NCBI GenBank assembly: GCA_016934035.1 | Contig: JAFGTP010000010.1 | Span: 1-52,815, forward strand | Direction of reading: 5' to 3' | Source of the DNA: Fidelibacterota bacterium | GTDB lineage: Bacteria > Fidelibacterota > UBA2242 > JAFGTP01 | Length of the DNA: 52,815 nucleotides | Shown: piece after piece, positions 1 through 8,796 of the stretch | Numbering within the stretch: position 1 is the stretch's first letter | Layout: each line of letters opens with the position of its first letter | Notes under the pieces: generated by a model | Told to the model about the DNA's origin: nothing | Seen by the model: only the letters and a program-made list of their open reading frames with translations | Databases searched by the model: none | Translations under genes and position numbers: made by a program

Positions 1-83
1 ATTACCTAAATTAAATTTCCAAGTAATCTATTGAATACCAATGTATAATATCAATTTTACCAGCTATTTTTAGCTATTAGCCC
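1..83. repeat. Terminal inverted repeat, left copy
   Basis: These 83 bases are the exact reverse complement of positions 52730-52812. Identity stops at position 84, where both copies continue into similar AT-rich sequence (AAAATTT, offset by one base). Read outwards from the window each copy begins GGGCTAATAGC and holds a small internal palindrome (GCTA-TTTTT-AGC). I see no coding sequence in it. The simplest reading is that the window is bounded by two inverted copies of a multi-copy element, perhaps an insertion sequence end, and that the element continues beyond the window. Confidence 0.85.
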
Positions 84-103
84 AAAATTTTTAAACATTT
101 AAT

Positions 104-134
104 AAAAAAGTCCCGTTTCAAACGGGACTTTTTT
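104..134. terminator. Bidirectional rho-independent terminator
   Basis: A perfect stem (AAAAAAGTCCCGTTT paired with AAACGGGACTTTTTT around a single C) has a T-run on both strands. It lies about 50 bases past the stop codon of the PHP-glycosyltransferase gene and would end that minus-strand transcript. Confidence 0.85.
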
Positions 135-186
135 ATGTTGAAGAAAATTGGAAAAATTTTTTCTAATTTTGCAAAAGAGTATTCAA

Positions 187-2562
187 TCAAGCGGCTACAG
201 GGTTTGTATCAAAGATATCGTTCAGAACATTGTCCCAGTTGGCATTCGCCAGTGTATTGACCCGAATGTTATTTCTCAATTTGTAATATTCAGGAGCATT
301 GTTTTTTTTCAGATCGAGGTAGTGGTCGATTTTCATTTTCCAGTTGCTGGCGTCAACTGTCGGCAAAGCATAGCCGGTCCTGTCATTGATGATAATCTCT
401 CCGGGACCGCCCTGGTTGCTGACTACAGCAGGAAGTCCGCAGGCCTGGGCTTCCAGGACCACCATTCCAAAGGTATCGGTATTGCTGGGAAAGACAAAGA
501 CATCAGCGATAGAATATAGTTCCGGTAATATATTTCTGTCTAATTTTCCGGTAAAATATACTTTTGGGTCTTTGTCATATTTGCTGATCAGGCTCTCAAG
601 ATATGGGCCGTCACCGACAATCATCAGGTTCAGTTCCGGATCATTTTCTTTCATTAACTGAAAGATATTAAACAGGAAGTCAAGGTTTTTGTCCTTTGAA
701 ATGCGGCCGGCAAAGAGTAAAATATTGCCGTTTTTAATCCCATATTTGTCGCGAATTGATTCCGGTTTTTTCTCCGTTGGGGCAAACAGGTTGCCGTCAA
801 TTCCACGTTTGAAAATTTTCATTTTGTTTTTGTTAAACCCCCGGTTTTCCAGCATATCAATGTATACATGGGAGGGTACACGAATTTCATCCAGCTGATC
901 GTAGAACCATTTGGTGTAATTTTCCGTGGCCCTGACAGCAGCACCGTCGTCTGCAATGCTTTTTAACTGAAAGGTAAAATCCGTATGATAGATTCCGGTA
1001 CACTTCAGATTCAGCAATTTTCCCGCCAGGAGTCCCAGTAAGCCAACCGGTCCCGGGGTTGAAATGTAAATTTCGTCAGGATTGATCTCTTCAAATATTT
1101 TCAAGGATTTCAGGATTGACGGAATTGTTGGCTGCAGGGTTTTATAATAGGGCAGACTAAAGGAATAGAGAAAGGGGAGATTGACAAAGTTAGGCGGTAA
1201 ATTTAACTGCTCTTCCTGACCGGTCAGGGATGAGGCAATGACGAGATGTCGACCGTTTCTGGCCGCGATCCAGCCGATTTTTTTTAAGGTTTCAGCCACT
1301 CCATTGAGGTCAGTAATCGTATCGGTCAGCCAAAGTATTTTTTTATCATTTTTTTGTTTGCTGTTTTTTTTCAATTGGCTCAGCAAGTGTTTGGAATTAT
1401 GAGAATAACTCAAACTGGTAAAAAAAGGTAGAGCAATAAAAAGGCTGGGCAATAATGAACTGATTTTGCTCATAATTTCCAGAAAATCCCCTTTAAATAG
1501 TTTTTTTTCCAGGGATATCAGAAAATCTTTGACCAGGTCATCGGCAATATTGGAAATATCATTGTAGGCCACTTCAAATCGCGTATCGATTTCACTTTTT
1601 GCATGCTCTCGTGTATTTTCCAGAAGTTGGACCAGGTTCTTGCGAGCATTTGATTTTTTATTACCAAAATATTTGAGTTTGTAATTGACGACATTATCCA
1701 CGATGCCGCCATTTTTTTCACCGAACAGGTTTTTTGCAAAATAGCCGAAGGGTGTATTTTTAAGTTTGGGTGTTTTGGTGTTGATATATTCGTAGGCGAT
1801 TTTATAAATGGTAAAGGCCAGACCCTGGTAATTATTGCTTCGACCAGTGGCAATACCGCGTTTGTTTTTTACATCGTCAATAAATTCCGGCAGGGTTCGA
1901 CCTGGTGTATTTGTAAAGGTTTTACCAAGAAAAATTGCTGCATGATCATCACTGCCACCGGTAAAGCCTTTGACCCAGGGTGTATCCGAAATCGGTTCGA
2001 TTTGATATTTGGCATAAAACCGGTCAAGGTCCTCTTTGGTCAGACTTTTCAGGTACTCTGACCAAATGTGGTTGTTGTTGTAATTTCTGCCACCATTGAC
2101 CCCTTCGAAAATATCAAAAAGAAGGATCAGTTTTTCCAAATGGTCCATGGTCAGTAGATTATTGTTCACCGGATAGGTAGCATGAGCAACAGAATACATC
2201 AGTTTATTTTTTTGAATATAGTCTCTCAATTCATAGATATTTTCACGAAGCCTGTCAATCTCTTTGAACTGGTCTTCTGTAAAATCATAAATCAGGATGT
2301 GGATTTTACAGCCGTCTTCAGGAAAATAAGCCGTTGTTTCGACACCCATGAAAGTATCCTGCGGATGTTTTTTACGAAGTTCAAGAATACCACCAATTTT
2401 ATTGTGGTCGGTGATGGTGACAAAATCCATTCCCTTTTCTTTTAATGTTTTATAAATATGTTCCGGTTCAGTATATGACTCTGAAGCCCCTAGTTTGTTT
2501 AAAAACCATTCCGAAGGATGTCCGGAATATTTAGAATGTAAATGCATGTCAACTAATGCCAT
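187..2562 (-). CDS. PHP-domain / GT4 glycosyltransferase fusion protein
   Basis: The 791-residue product joins two enzymes. Residues 1-260 are a PHP phosphoesterase domain: metal ligands are visible as H7-x-H9, D52-H53, E75, H88, a later SVAHATYP and GGSDDH. Residues 410-790 are a GT-B glycosyltransferase of family GT4, with the C-terminal donor site TDTFGMVVLEAQACGLP (E-x7-E region, first acid an Asp) and a preceding LFAGRISKDKN strand. The central 150 residues are helical and unassigned. I chose the second ATG as start because GGAGG sits five bases before it, overlapping the first ATG at 2574. PHP-GT4 fusions occur in several phyla and are thought to build glycolipids or surface glycans; the substrate cannot be told. 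The gene stands alone, with a terminator after it. Confidence 0.85.
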   Translation of the reverse strand: MALVDMHLHSKYSGHPSEWFLNKLGASESYTEPEHIYKTLKEKGMDFVTITDHNKIGGILELRKKHPQDTFMGVETTAYFPEDGCKIHILIYDFTEDQFKEIDRLRENIYELRDYIQKNKLMYSVAHATYPVNNNLLTMDHLEKLILLFDIFEGVNGGRNYNNNHIWSEYLKSLTKEDLDRFYAKYQIEPISDTPWVKGFTGGSDDHAAIFLGKTFTNTPGRTLPEFIDDVKNKRGIATGRSNNYQGLAFTIYKIAYEYINTKTPKLKNTPFGYFAKNLFGEKNGGIVDNVVNYKLKYFGNKKSNARKNLVQLLENTREHAKSEIDTRFEVAYNDISNIADDLVKDFLISLEKKLFKGDFLEIMSKISSLLPSLFIALPFFTSLSYSHNSKHLLSQLKKNSKQKNDKKILWLTDTITDLNGVAETLKKIGWIAARNGRHLVIASSLTGQEEQLNLPPNFVNLPFLYSFSLPYYKTLQPTIPSILKSLKIFEEINPDEIYISTPGPVGLLGLLAGKLLNLKCTGIYHTDFTFQLKSIADDGAAVRATENYTKWFYDQLDEIRVPSHVYIDMLENRGFNKNKMKIFKRGIDGNLFAPTEKKPESIRDKYGIKNGNILLFAGRISKDKNLDFLFNIFQLMKENDPELNLMIVGDGPYLESLISKYDKDPKVYFTGKLDRNILPELYSIADVFVFPSNTDTFGMVVLEAQACGLPAVVSNQGGPGEIIINDRTGYALPTVDASNWKMKIDHYLDLKKNNAPEYYKLRNNIRVNTLANANWDNVLNDIFDTNPVAA

Positions 2563-2793
2563 GTTTTCCTCCATAATTTAAAAGCCGGGAAAAAATAAGG
2601 AAAGAGGTTGAACATCCTATGAATATTGATTGAATTCCTGAATAAGAAATTCATTGTTTTTTGAAGGAAATTTAACAATAGATGAATTTGTGTAAAGAGG
2701 AATTTATATTTTGTTTAAATAATCGATTTTCGTGATTAAAAAGGGGGATGGTTTTATAAATAAAAAAGGACACCTGAAATGTCCTTGATGATG

Positions 2794-2868
2794 TGGGGAC
2801 TATTGGACTCGAACCAATGACCCCCTGCTTGTAAGGCAGGTGCTCTGAACCAACTGAGCTAAGCCCCC
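2794..2868 (-). tRNA. tRNA-Val (anticodon TAC), copy 1
   Basis: A 75-base cloverleaf is visible: acceptor GGGGGCT/AGTCCCC, anticodon stem CCTGC/GCAGG with loop CTTACAA (anticodon TAC), and a T-loop TTCGAGT. The discriminator is A. The 3' CCA is not encoded; CAT follows. Confidence 0.95.
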
Positions 2869-2892
2869 GGATACCCTTTGATAATAATGGTG

Positions 2893-2967
2893 TGGGGACT
2901 ATTGGACTCGAACCAATGACCCCCTGCTTGTAAGGCAGGTGCTCTGAACCAACTGAGCTAAGCCCCC
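2893..2967 (-). tRNA. tRNA-Val (anticodon TAC), copy 2
   Basis: This tRNA is identical over all 75 bases to the one at 2794-2868, with a 24-base spacer between them. It is transcribed first of the pair. Identity breaks just outside the tRNA ends, so the duplication is either old or held identical by gene conversion. CCA is not encoded. Confidence 0.95.
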
Positions 2968-3039
2968 ATTATTTCATCGTAATAAAAAAAGCGGTGCAAA
3001 TTTACACCGCTCTTTATTATTATGCAAGATTTTTGTCGG

Positions 3040-5394
3040 TCAAAAAGCCAGTTTTAAAACGTCAGCCATTTCCTTGGCAAAATGAAAGGTCATCTCATTT
3101 CTGACTTTTTCGGGAATTTCAGTAATATCTTTTTGATTTTGATAGGGCAGTATCACAGTATCCAGTCCGGCACGTTTGGCTGCCAGAACTTTTTCTTTGA
3201 TTCCGCCTACTGGAAGCACTGTCCCCCGCAGGGTAATTTCACCGGTCATAGCGATGTTTGTTTTTACATGCTTTCCGGTTAATAATGAATAAATTGCAGT
3301 GAGAATTGTTACACCGGCTGATGGACCGTCTTTGGGAATGGCGCCAGCCGGAACGTGGATGTGAAAATCCTGTTCTTCAAAAATATTTTCATTAATGCCC
3401 AAATCTTTTGCATTGGATTTGATGAAACTCATGGCTGCGGCAGCCGATTCTTTCATGACATCGCCTAACTGTCCGGTCAGTTGGTATTTGCCTTTCCCTT
3501 TCATGCTGGTGGATTCGATGAAGAGAATATCGCCACCCACCCGGGTCCAGGCTAATCCGATGACAACACCGGGTTTGGAAGTTCTTTCAGCAACATCGAG
3601 GAAAAATCTCTGTGGGCCCAGATATTCTTCTACTTTTTTTACATTGATGGTAAAAGCCTTGCGATTTTTAAATTCGGCGTGGACCGTGGCCATTTTTCGG
3701 CAGATATTGGCGATTTCTCTTTCCAGGTTTCTGACGCCGGATTCCCGTGTATAAAACCGAATGATATTTTGAATGGACTCATCTTTAAAGACGACCTTCA
3801 AAGTGGATAATCCGTGTTCTTTGATTTGTTTTGGAATGAGGAATTTCTGGGCAATATTGATTTTTTCTTCTTCAGTATAGCCACTGAAATCAATGATTTC
3901 CATTCGGTCCTTGAGGGCCGGAATAATCGGGTCCTTCAGGTTGGCCGTGGCTATAAACATAACCTTGGACAGATCGTAGTCCACTTCCAGGTAATGATCG
4001 TTGAAGGTGGAATTCTGTTCCGGATCAAGCACTTCCAGCAAGGCAGAAGAGGGGTCGCCGCGAAAATCGGACCCGACTTTATCAATCTCATCCAGCATGA
4101 AAATCGGGTTGCTGGAACCGCATTTTTTCAGGCTCTGAATGATTCTGCCGGGCAAGGCGCCAATATAGGTCCTGCGATGGCCGCGAATTTCCGCTTCATC
4201 CCGCACCCCACCCAGGGAAATGCGGATAAATTTTCTTCCCATGGCCTTGGCAATGGATTTGCCGATGGAGGTTTTACCAACTCCGGGAGGGCCGGCGAAA
4301 CAGAGTATCGGGCCCTTGGATATTTCTTCACCATCCAGTTCTTCCTTTAATTTGCGGACGGCCAAATGTTCCACGATTCGTTCCTTGACTTTTTCAAGAC
4401 CAAAATGGTCTTCATCTAAGGTCTGGCGGGCATTGGTTATATCGACGTTGTCCACAGTATAATCGAACCAGGGTAATTCTGAGAGCCATTCCAGATAGGT
4501 TCGGGCAACGGTATATTCCGGTGACGCCGGAGGAATTCGTTCGAGACGTTTAAGTTCTTTTTCCGCCACTTCACGGGCTTCTTCGCTGAGATTAATTTTT
4601 TCGATTTTTTCGCGAAGTTCGTCGATTTCCACGGAACCTTCGTCCTCGCCCAGTTCTTTTTTGATTTTTTTCAATTGTTCGCGAAGAAAATATTCCCGCT
4701 GGGTTTTTGAAATTTCATCCTGAACTTCTGACTGAATCATTTCACCTAATTCAATTCGCTGGATTTCCTTATTTATGATTACTGTGGCCTTTTCCAGTCT
4801 TTTTTGTATATCAAGTTCTTCCAGAATGTCCTGTTTTTCTTCTACGGAGACATTGATCAGCTGCATGGCCCGATCCACCATTCTGCCCGGATGTTGTATG
4901 TTGGACAAAATCGTTTTATGTTCTTCGCTCAGATAGGGTGCGACATTGATCAGTTTTTCATATACCGTTTTCAGATTTGAAACCATCGCATCGATTTCAA
5001 TGGTGGGTTCATAGTTTTCTTCCATAGGCTGGACCATGGCGGTAAAATAGGGTTCAAGTTGTTCATATTCGGTAATCAAACCCCTTTCCAGACCCTGGAC
5101 TATTGCGCTTTTACTGCCATCAGGCATGTTGAATACTTTCAGCACTTGGGCAATTGAACCAAATTTAAAAAGGTCTTCGGTAGCGGGATCTTCAACGGAC
5201 CCGTTTCGCTGGGCAACCACGGCAATTTTTTTATTATTTTCAGGTAAATCTTCGATCAACTCCAGGCTTTTCTCCCGGCCGATATAAATCGGAATTACCT
5301 GCTGAGGAAACAGTACTGTATTCCTGAGAGCGAGAACCGGAAGCAGTTCTTCCGGCCTGTTTGATGTATGTTTTCTGTCATAATTTGATGTCAT
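3040..5394 (-). CDS. lon: ATP-dependent protease Lon
   Basis: This is a 784-residue LonA protease, the same length as the E. coli enzyme, that degrades misfolded and regulatory proteins in the cytoplasm as a homohexamer. The N-terminal substrate-binding domain starts [14 protein letters not shown]. The AAA+ module has Walker [10 protein letters not shown] near residue 357 and Walker B FMLDEIDK. The C-terminal peptidase carries the catalytic Ser in PKDGPSAG and the Lys in [17 protein letters not shown] lies nine bases before the ATG. It follows the toroid-fold gene at 5408-6370 by 13 bases and is probably cotranscribed with it. A heat-shock operator (CIRCE) was not seen. Confidence 0.98.
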   Translation of the reverse strand: MTSNYDRKHTSNRPEELLPVLALRNTVLFPQQVIPIYIGREKSLELIEDLPENNKKIAVVAQRNGSVEDPATEDLFKFGSIAQVLKVFNMPDGSKSAIVQGLERGLITEYEQLEPYFTAMVQPMEENYEPTIEIDAMVSNLKTVYEKLINVAPYLSEEHKTILSNIQHPGRMVDRAMQLINVSVEEKQDILEELDIQKRLEKATVIINKEIQRIELGEMIQSEVQDEISKTQREYFLREQLKKIKKELGEDEGSVEIDELREKIEKINLSEEAREVAEKELKRLERIPPASPEYTVARTYLEWLSELPWFDYTVDNVDITNARQTLDEDHFGLEKVKERIVEHLAVRKLKEELDGEEISKGPILCFAGPPGVGKTSIGKSIAKAMGRKFIRISLGGVRDEAEIRGHRRTYIGALPGRIIQSLKKCGSSNPIFMLDEIDKVGSDFRGDPSSALLEVLDPEQNSTFNDHYLEVDYDLSKVMFIATANLKDPIIPALKDRMEIIDFSGYTEEEKINIAQKFLIPKQIKEHGLSTLKVVFKDESIQNIIRFYTRESGVRNLEREIANICRKMATVHAEFKNRKAFTINVKKVEEYLGPQRFFLDVAERTSKPGVVIGLAWTRVGGDILFIESTSMKGKGKYQLTGQLGDVMKESAAAAMSFIKSNAKDLGINENIFEEQDFHIHVPAGAIPKDGPSAGVTILTAIYSLLTGKHVKTNIAMTGEITLRGTVLPVGGIKEKVLAAKRAGLDTVILPYQNQKDITEIPEKVRNEMTFHFAKEMADVLKLAF

Positions 5395-5407
5395 TCGTTA
5401 CAACTCC

Positions 5408-6370
5408 TTAGTCGTTTTCTATTATTTCTGCGTCTAATTGTTTAAATAATTTCAGGATTTTAAAGGTTACCATGTGGTCTCCTTTCACAGAAGTATGAGC
5501 AACTGCCGGGAACAATCCGTCTCTGAACTGAATGGCCAGCATCCAGTCGATGGCTTTTTGAAAATTTTTATGTTCATGAAATTCTTTAAGAGGCGTCAGG
5601 GCTTCCAGGAATCGCAGTGTGCCGCCTCGAAAAATTCCCTGATCGTTAAAATTAGGAAGTAGATAATCCCATGCATTGGGTTCGGGAAAGAGGCTGGGTG
5701 GTTCAATATTCAGGTAATTTTCTAAAATGAAGCGGGCGCCTTTTTTACAAACATCGGAATTTTTCAATCGGGTATGGTTGCTGAAGGCCTGCACGATCAC
5801 CATGGTCGTCCAGACGCAACTTTTTACTGCATCGGGGTCTGCTGTTTTGGGTACCATGGTGGAAGATAGCCAGCCACCGTCATGTCTTTGTTTTTTGCTG
5901 ATCCAACGGAAACTTTTTTCTACCAGGGGATTGGCTGCGAGGCCGTACTTGCTCAAAAGCAGTAGTGCATAGCCGTGATGGTGGAGCAGCAAAGGGAATT
6001 TTCCATCCGGTTTTTGAAATTTAATTAAAGCAATCAATCCTTTTTTTATGTGGTCATGTTCCAGTCGATCCCCATAGTTGAAGAGTTTTGTGAGAATTTT
6101 CAGCTGATGTAAAAATTGCATGGCACGGTGTGTTTCTTCAATGGAAAATTTCTCATCCAGAGGCCAAAGTCCCTCACTATCCTGAGTTTCAATCATTTTT
6201 TGCCGGGCCGAATCTGATTCAACTTTTCTTCGGAGTTCTTCAATCATTTCCGTTTCTTTGTATCGGAACTCTCTCATCGCCAAATATTTCACATTTGCCG
6301 GTGCCCGATCGAGAATAGTGGGTAGAGGATCTGCTTTGAGTCTGTGCATAATTTTTTTTGGATTTGACAT
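5408..6370 (-). CDS. Prenyltransferase/squalene-cyclase-like alpha/alpha-toroid protein
   Basis: The 320-residue soluble protein has no signal peptide. Several spaced motifs resemble the QW/QF repeats of terpene cyclases and prenyltransferases: QKPDGKFPLL, QRHDGGWLSS and QFRDGLFPAV, each followed by helical stretches. The DxDD or zinc-ligand motifs of active cyclases or farnesyltransferases are not evident, so it may be a catalytically inert binding scaffold. It is the first gene of a probable two-gene unit with lon (13-base gap). The name rests on repeat resemblance only. Confidence 0.6.
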   Translation of the reverse strand: MSNPKKIMHRLKADPLPTILDRAPANVKYLAMREFRYKETEMIEELRRKVESDSARQKMIETQDSEGLWPLDEKFSIEETHRAMQFLHQLKILTKLFNYGDRLEHDHIKKGLIALIKFQKPDGKFPLLLHHHGYALLLLSKYGLAANPLVEKSFRWISKKQRHDGGWLSSTMVPKTADPDAVKSCVWTTMVIVQAFSNHTRLKNSDVCKKGARFILENYLNIEPPSLFPEPNAWDYLLPNFNDQGIFRGGTLRFLEALTPLKEFHEHKNFQKAIDWMLAIQFRDGLFPAVAHTSVKGDHMVTFKILKLFKQLDAEIIEND

Positions 6371-6455
6371 TTGCTTACTTCTTTTTTATTGGTTCATTTT
6401 TCAAAAAATATTTATTATAGTATGAAATTTTCCTATTTATTTGAATAATTTCAAG

Positions 6456-7106
6456 TTAAAAAAAACGGTCAATAATTGCCTGAACTTCTGCATAATTTAA
6501 TGCAAAATAATCGGCATCTTTCAGGATAATTTTATCAAAACTGGTCAAAAAACCGATTACTTTAGAGCCGGCTGCCTTTGCAGAAATCACGCCATTTATT
6601 GAATCTTCCAGGACTATCATGGATGTCGGACATATTTTCAGTTTTTTGGCTATTTCAAGGTAGGGTTGCGGATGCGGCTTTGGATTTTGCACATCATCGG
6701 CGGTGATGGTCTCTTGAAAGTGGTCCTCAATTTTTGTATGGGTATAGATCCAGTTTAGTAATTGACGGGAGGTTGAGGTTACAAGAGCTGTTTTGTATTC
6801 TTTTTTGACGCTTTCAAAAAATTTCCGAAAGCCAGCAATGTAGTCCAATTTTTCCTGAAATTTAAATTTTAAAATTTTATCGTCTGCCGTGGCAATTTCT
6901 TCAATATCAGCGCTTAAATTATATTTTTTTTTGGCATGCCCAAAAAAATCCCGGGCTGTCAGCCCTTTAAACTCCTGCCAGTGCTTATCGGAGATTTCTA
7001 CGCCATATTGTCTGAATAATTCCCTGCCCGTTTCTTTGTAAAGGGGTTCGGAGTCGACAACGACACCATCAAAGTCGAATATGATTGCTTTAATTTTATC
7101 GGTCAT
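6456..7106 (-). CDS. HAD-superfamily hydrolase, beta-phosphoglucomutase-like (IA)
   Basis: The 216-residue protein has the four HAD motifs: nucleophile FDFDGVVVDSEP near residue 10, LVTSTS (motif II Thr/Ser), the Lys in NPKPHPQPY, and VLEDSINGV (motif IV Asp). The helical cap lies between residues 18 and 85. The family dephosphorylates or isomerises small sugar phosphates. It follows the second HAD gene by seven bases, with only a weak ribosome binding site, so translational coupling is likely. Confidence 0.85.
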   Translation of the reverse strand: MTDKIKAIIFDFDGVVVDSEPLYKETGRELFRQYGVEISDKHWQEFKGLTARDFFGHAKKKYNLSADIEEIATADDKILKFKFQEKLDYIAGFRKFFESVKKEYKTALVTSTSRQLLNWIYTHTKIEDHFQETITADDVQNPKPHPQPYLEIAKKLKICPTSMIVLEDSINGVISAKAAGSKVIGFLTSFDKIILKDADYFALNYAEVQAIIDRFF

Positions 7107-7113
7107 GTGGGGA

Positions 7114-7707
7114 TTAAATCAGTGAGTTTTCATGAAGAAATTGATAAAAATCTTCATGGTTTTGATATTGGTGACAGGTGATGCCCAGGTTTTGGGCTGC
7201 GGTGATATTTTCTGTCAGATCATCCACGAAATAGGCGTTGGTGGCTGGTGTATCGGCAATTTTTAAGGCTTTGAAGTAAATTTCCGGTTCCGGTTTTCGG
7301 CATCCCAACTGGTATGAAAGGACAAGTCCCTGAAAATAGTGTGACAGAGGGTATTTTTTTTCAATGGCCGTAAAATGTATATCATTGGTGTTGGATAACA
7401 TAAAAAGATGTGTGGTTTCAGCCAGTTTGGGCAGTAATTTTATGGTTTCAGTAATGGGACTGAACCCATGCCCCCAAATTCCGCACAATATTTCGAAAGT
7501 AAACTTTTCATGCCGGGCATTAATCTGATGGATGTATTCAGCAGTGGATATTTTTCCCGCTTCATAGAGCATCTCAAGGTCCCAGTCAATCTCTTTTTCC
7601 ACCTGATCAGCCGGGACATTGAGATATTCGGATATTTTATGCAGGACAACCTGTTTTTGAACCCTGAGGATGACATTGCCAAGGTCTAAAAAAAGTGTTT
7701 TTTTCAT
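7114..7707 (-). CDS. HAD-superfamily phosphatase, YihX-like
   Basis: The 197-residue protein starts MKKTLFLDLGNVIL. The DLGNV signature, in which the usual second Asp of DxD is Gly, is typical of the YihX branch (alpha-D-glucose-1-phosphate phosphatases). The rest fits YihX: MLSNTNDIHF, a Lys in CRKPEPEIY, and FVDDLTENI. It begins three bases after the asparaginase stop codon and precedes a second HAD gene, giving a three-gene operon. The glucose-1-phosphate substrate is inferred from the family. Confidence 0.8.
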   Translation of the reverse strand: MKKTLFLDLGNVILRVQKQVVLHKISEYLNVPADQVEKEIDWDLEMLYEAGKISTAEYIHQINARHEKFTFEILCGIWGHGFSPITETIKLLPKLAETTHLFMLSNTNDIHFTAIEKKYPLSHYFQGLVLSYQLGCRKPEPEIYFKALKIADTPATNAYFVDDLTENITAAQNLGITCHQYQNHEDFYQFLHENSLI

Positions 7708-7710
7708 AGA

Positions 7711-8694
7711 TTATTCTAAAATTAGTTCGGTTTCCATGTGTCCGGTAATGTTCCCTGAAGCATCCCTGAACTCCGGTTTACAAAATTCTTTTAATCTTTC
7801 AATATCTTTTGCATCGATCAATTCCAGGTGTTTTAAAATTTGCAGTGACATAGAAACTGCAGCTTTTGTGCTGCCATCTATGGCTTTGACGACCAGACTG
7901 ACGGCTTTTGATTTGGGGGGCTTCACACAAAGAGCGACCATTCCATTGGAACCGGATTTTACCAGCCCGTTGCCCTTCAGTAATTTAATAAATTCTGTGT
8001 CAAATCTGCCTTCGCCGGCAATTAACTCAGGATACTCGGTAAACACCTGGAAAACTTTCGTGACTTCTTCATCGGAACCGGTGATCAGCTTATTGTACAT
8101 TTTAACAATATTTTTCATCGGCAGATAATAGGTATCGAGGCCTGAGGCATCTACTTCCGTCAGCACTTTGTCACATTCGGAATATTTTTTAATATTTTCC
8201 AGAATTTTTGTGTGAATATGGGAAATGGCTTTGACGTAATCCTTTGGGTCTTCTTCCATTGCCTTTGCAAGAGCAGCCATTCCTGCATGGAGACCAGAAA
8301 AAACATTGTGAATTTGGGAAGGCCTGCGTCCCTGGATAATCATTTTTTCAAAGGTTGAACTGTCTTCCGGATTTTGTATCTCACATTGCAGGTCACTGAT
8401 GGTCATTTCAGTTTTTTTCAGTAATGAATGAATGACATCGGTATGAACATCTTTGCCCGCATGGGTGGCGCAGGCGACAGCCAATTCTTTATCGTTTAAT
8501 TTTAATGTTTCATCTCCCTTTTCCTGAAGTAGCGTTGCCAGTTTAAAAGGAGCTGCTGTTTCCTGTGTAAAAAGGGGTGTTTCCGGACTGCCTGCTGTCA
8601 ATAATTCCCTGCCGGTTTCATCAATGGCGTAGGCGTATCCCATGTGAAATGATTCAACGACTGAGCCACGGTAAATTTTTGTTAGTAATTTCAT
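7711..8694 (-). CDS. L-asparaginase II (Rhizobium etli AnsA type)
   Basis: The 327-residue protein belongs to the asparaginase II family that is unrelated to the E. coli AnsA/AnsB enzymes. Family landmarks are the N-terminal RGSVVESFHMGYAYAID, the CATHAGKDVH segment, and the C-terminal KSGSNGMVAL. It hydrolyses asparagine to aspartate and ammonia. AAGGAG lies seven bases before the ATG. It heads a unit with the two HAD genes downstream. An asparagine synthetase is encoded elsewhere in the window at 21186. Confidence 0.9.
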   Translation of the reverse strand: MKLLTKIYRGSVVESFHMGYAYAIDETGRELLTAGSPETPLFTQETAAPFKLATLLQEKGDETLKLNDKELAVACATHAGKDVHTDVIHSLLKKTEMTISDLQCEIQNPEDSSTFEKMIIQGRRPSQIHNVFSGLHAGMAALAKAMEEDPKDYVKAISHIHTKILENIKKYSECDKVLTEVDASGLDTYYLPMKNIVKMYNKLITGSDEEVTKVFQVFTEYPELIAGEGRFDTEFIKLLKGNGLVKSGSNGMVALCVKPPKSKAVSLVVKAIDGSTKAAVSMSLQILKHLELIDAKDIERLKEFCKPEFRDASGNITGHMETELILE

Positions 8695-8796
8695 TATTGA
8701 ACTCCTTTTATCTATAATATTTTTTAACTGTGTAAACCTCCAATTTTAAAAAAAAATGGTGACATTTGAAACAATTAAAAATAAACAGGAGTGATT

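Noticed and set aside
2791..2970. Direct repeats that could suggest a CRISPR-like array
   Set aside because: The repeats are two complete tRNA-Val genes; there are only two units and no cas genes.
6371..6455. TTGAAATTATTCAA and TATAAT upstream of the toroid-lon unit as a heat-shock promoter or operator
   Set aside because: The -35-like and -10-like elements are about 29 bases apart and the palindrome does not match CIRCE.
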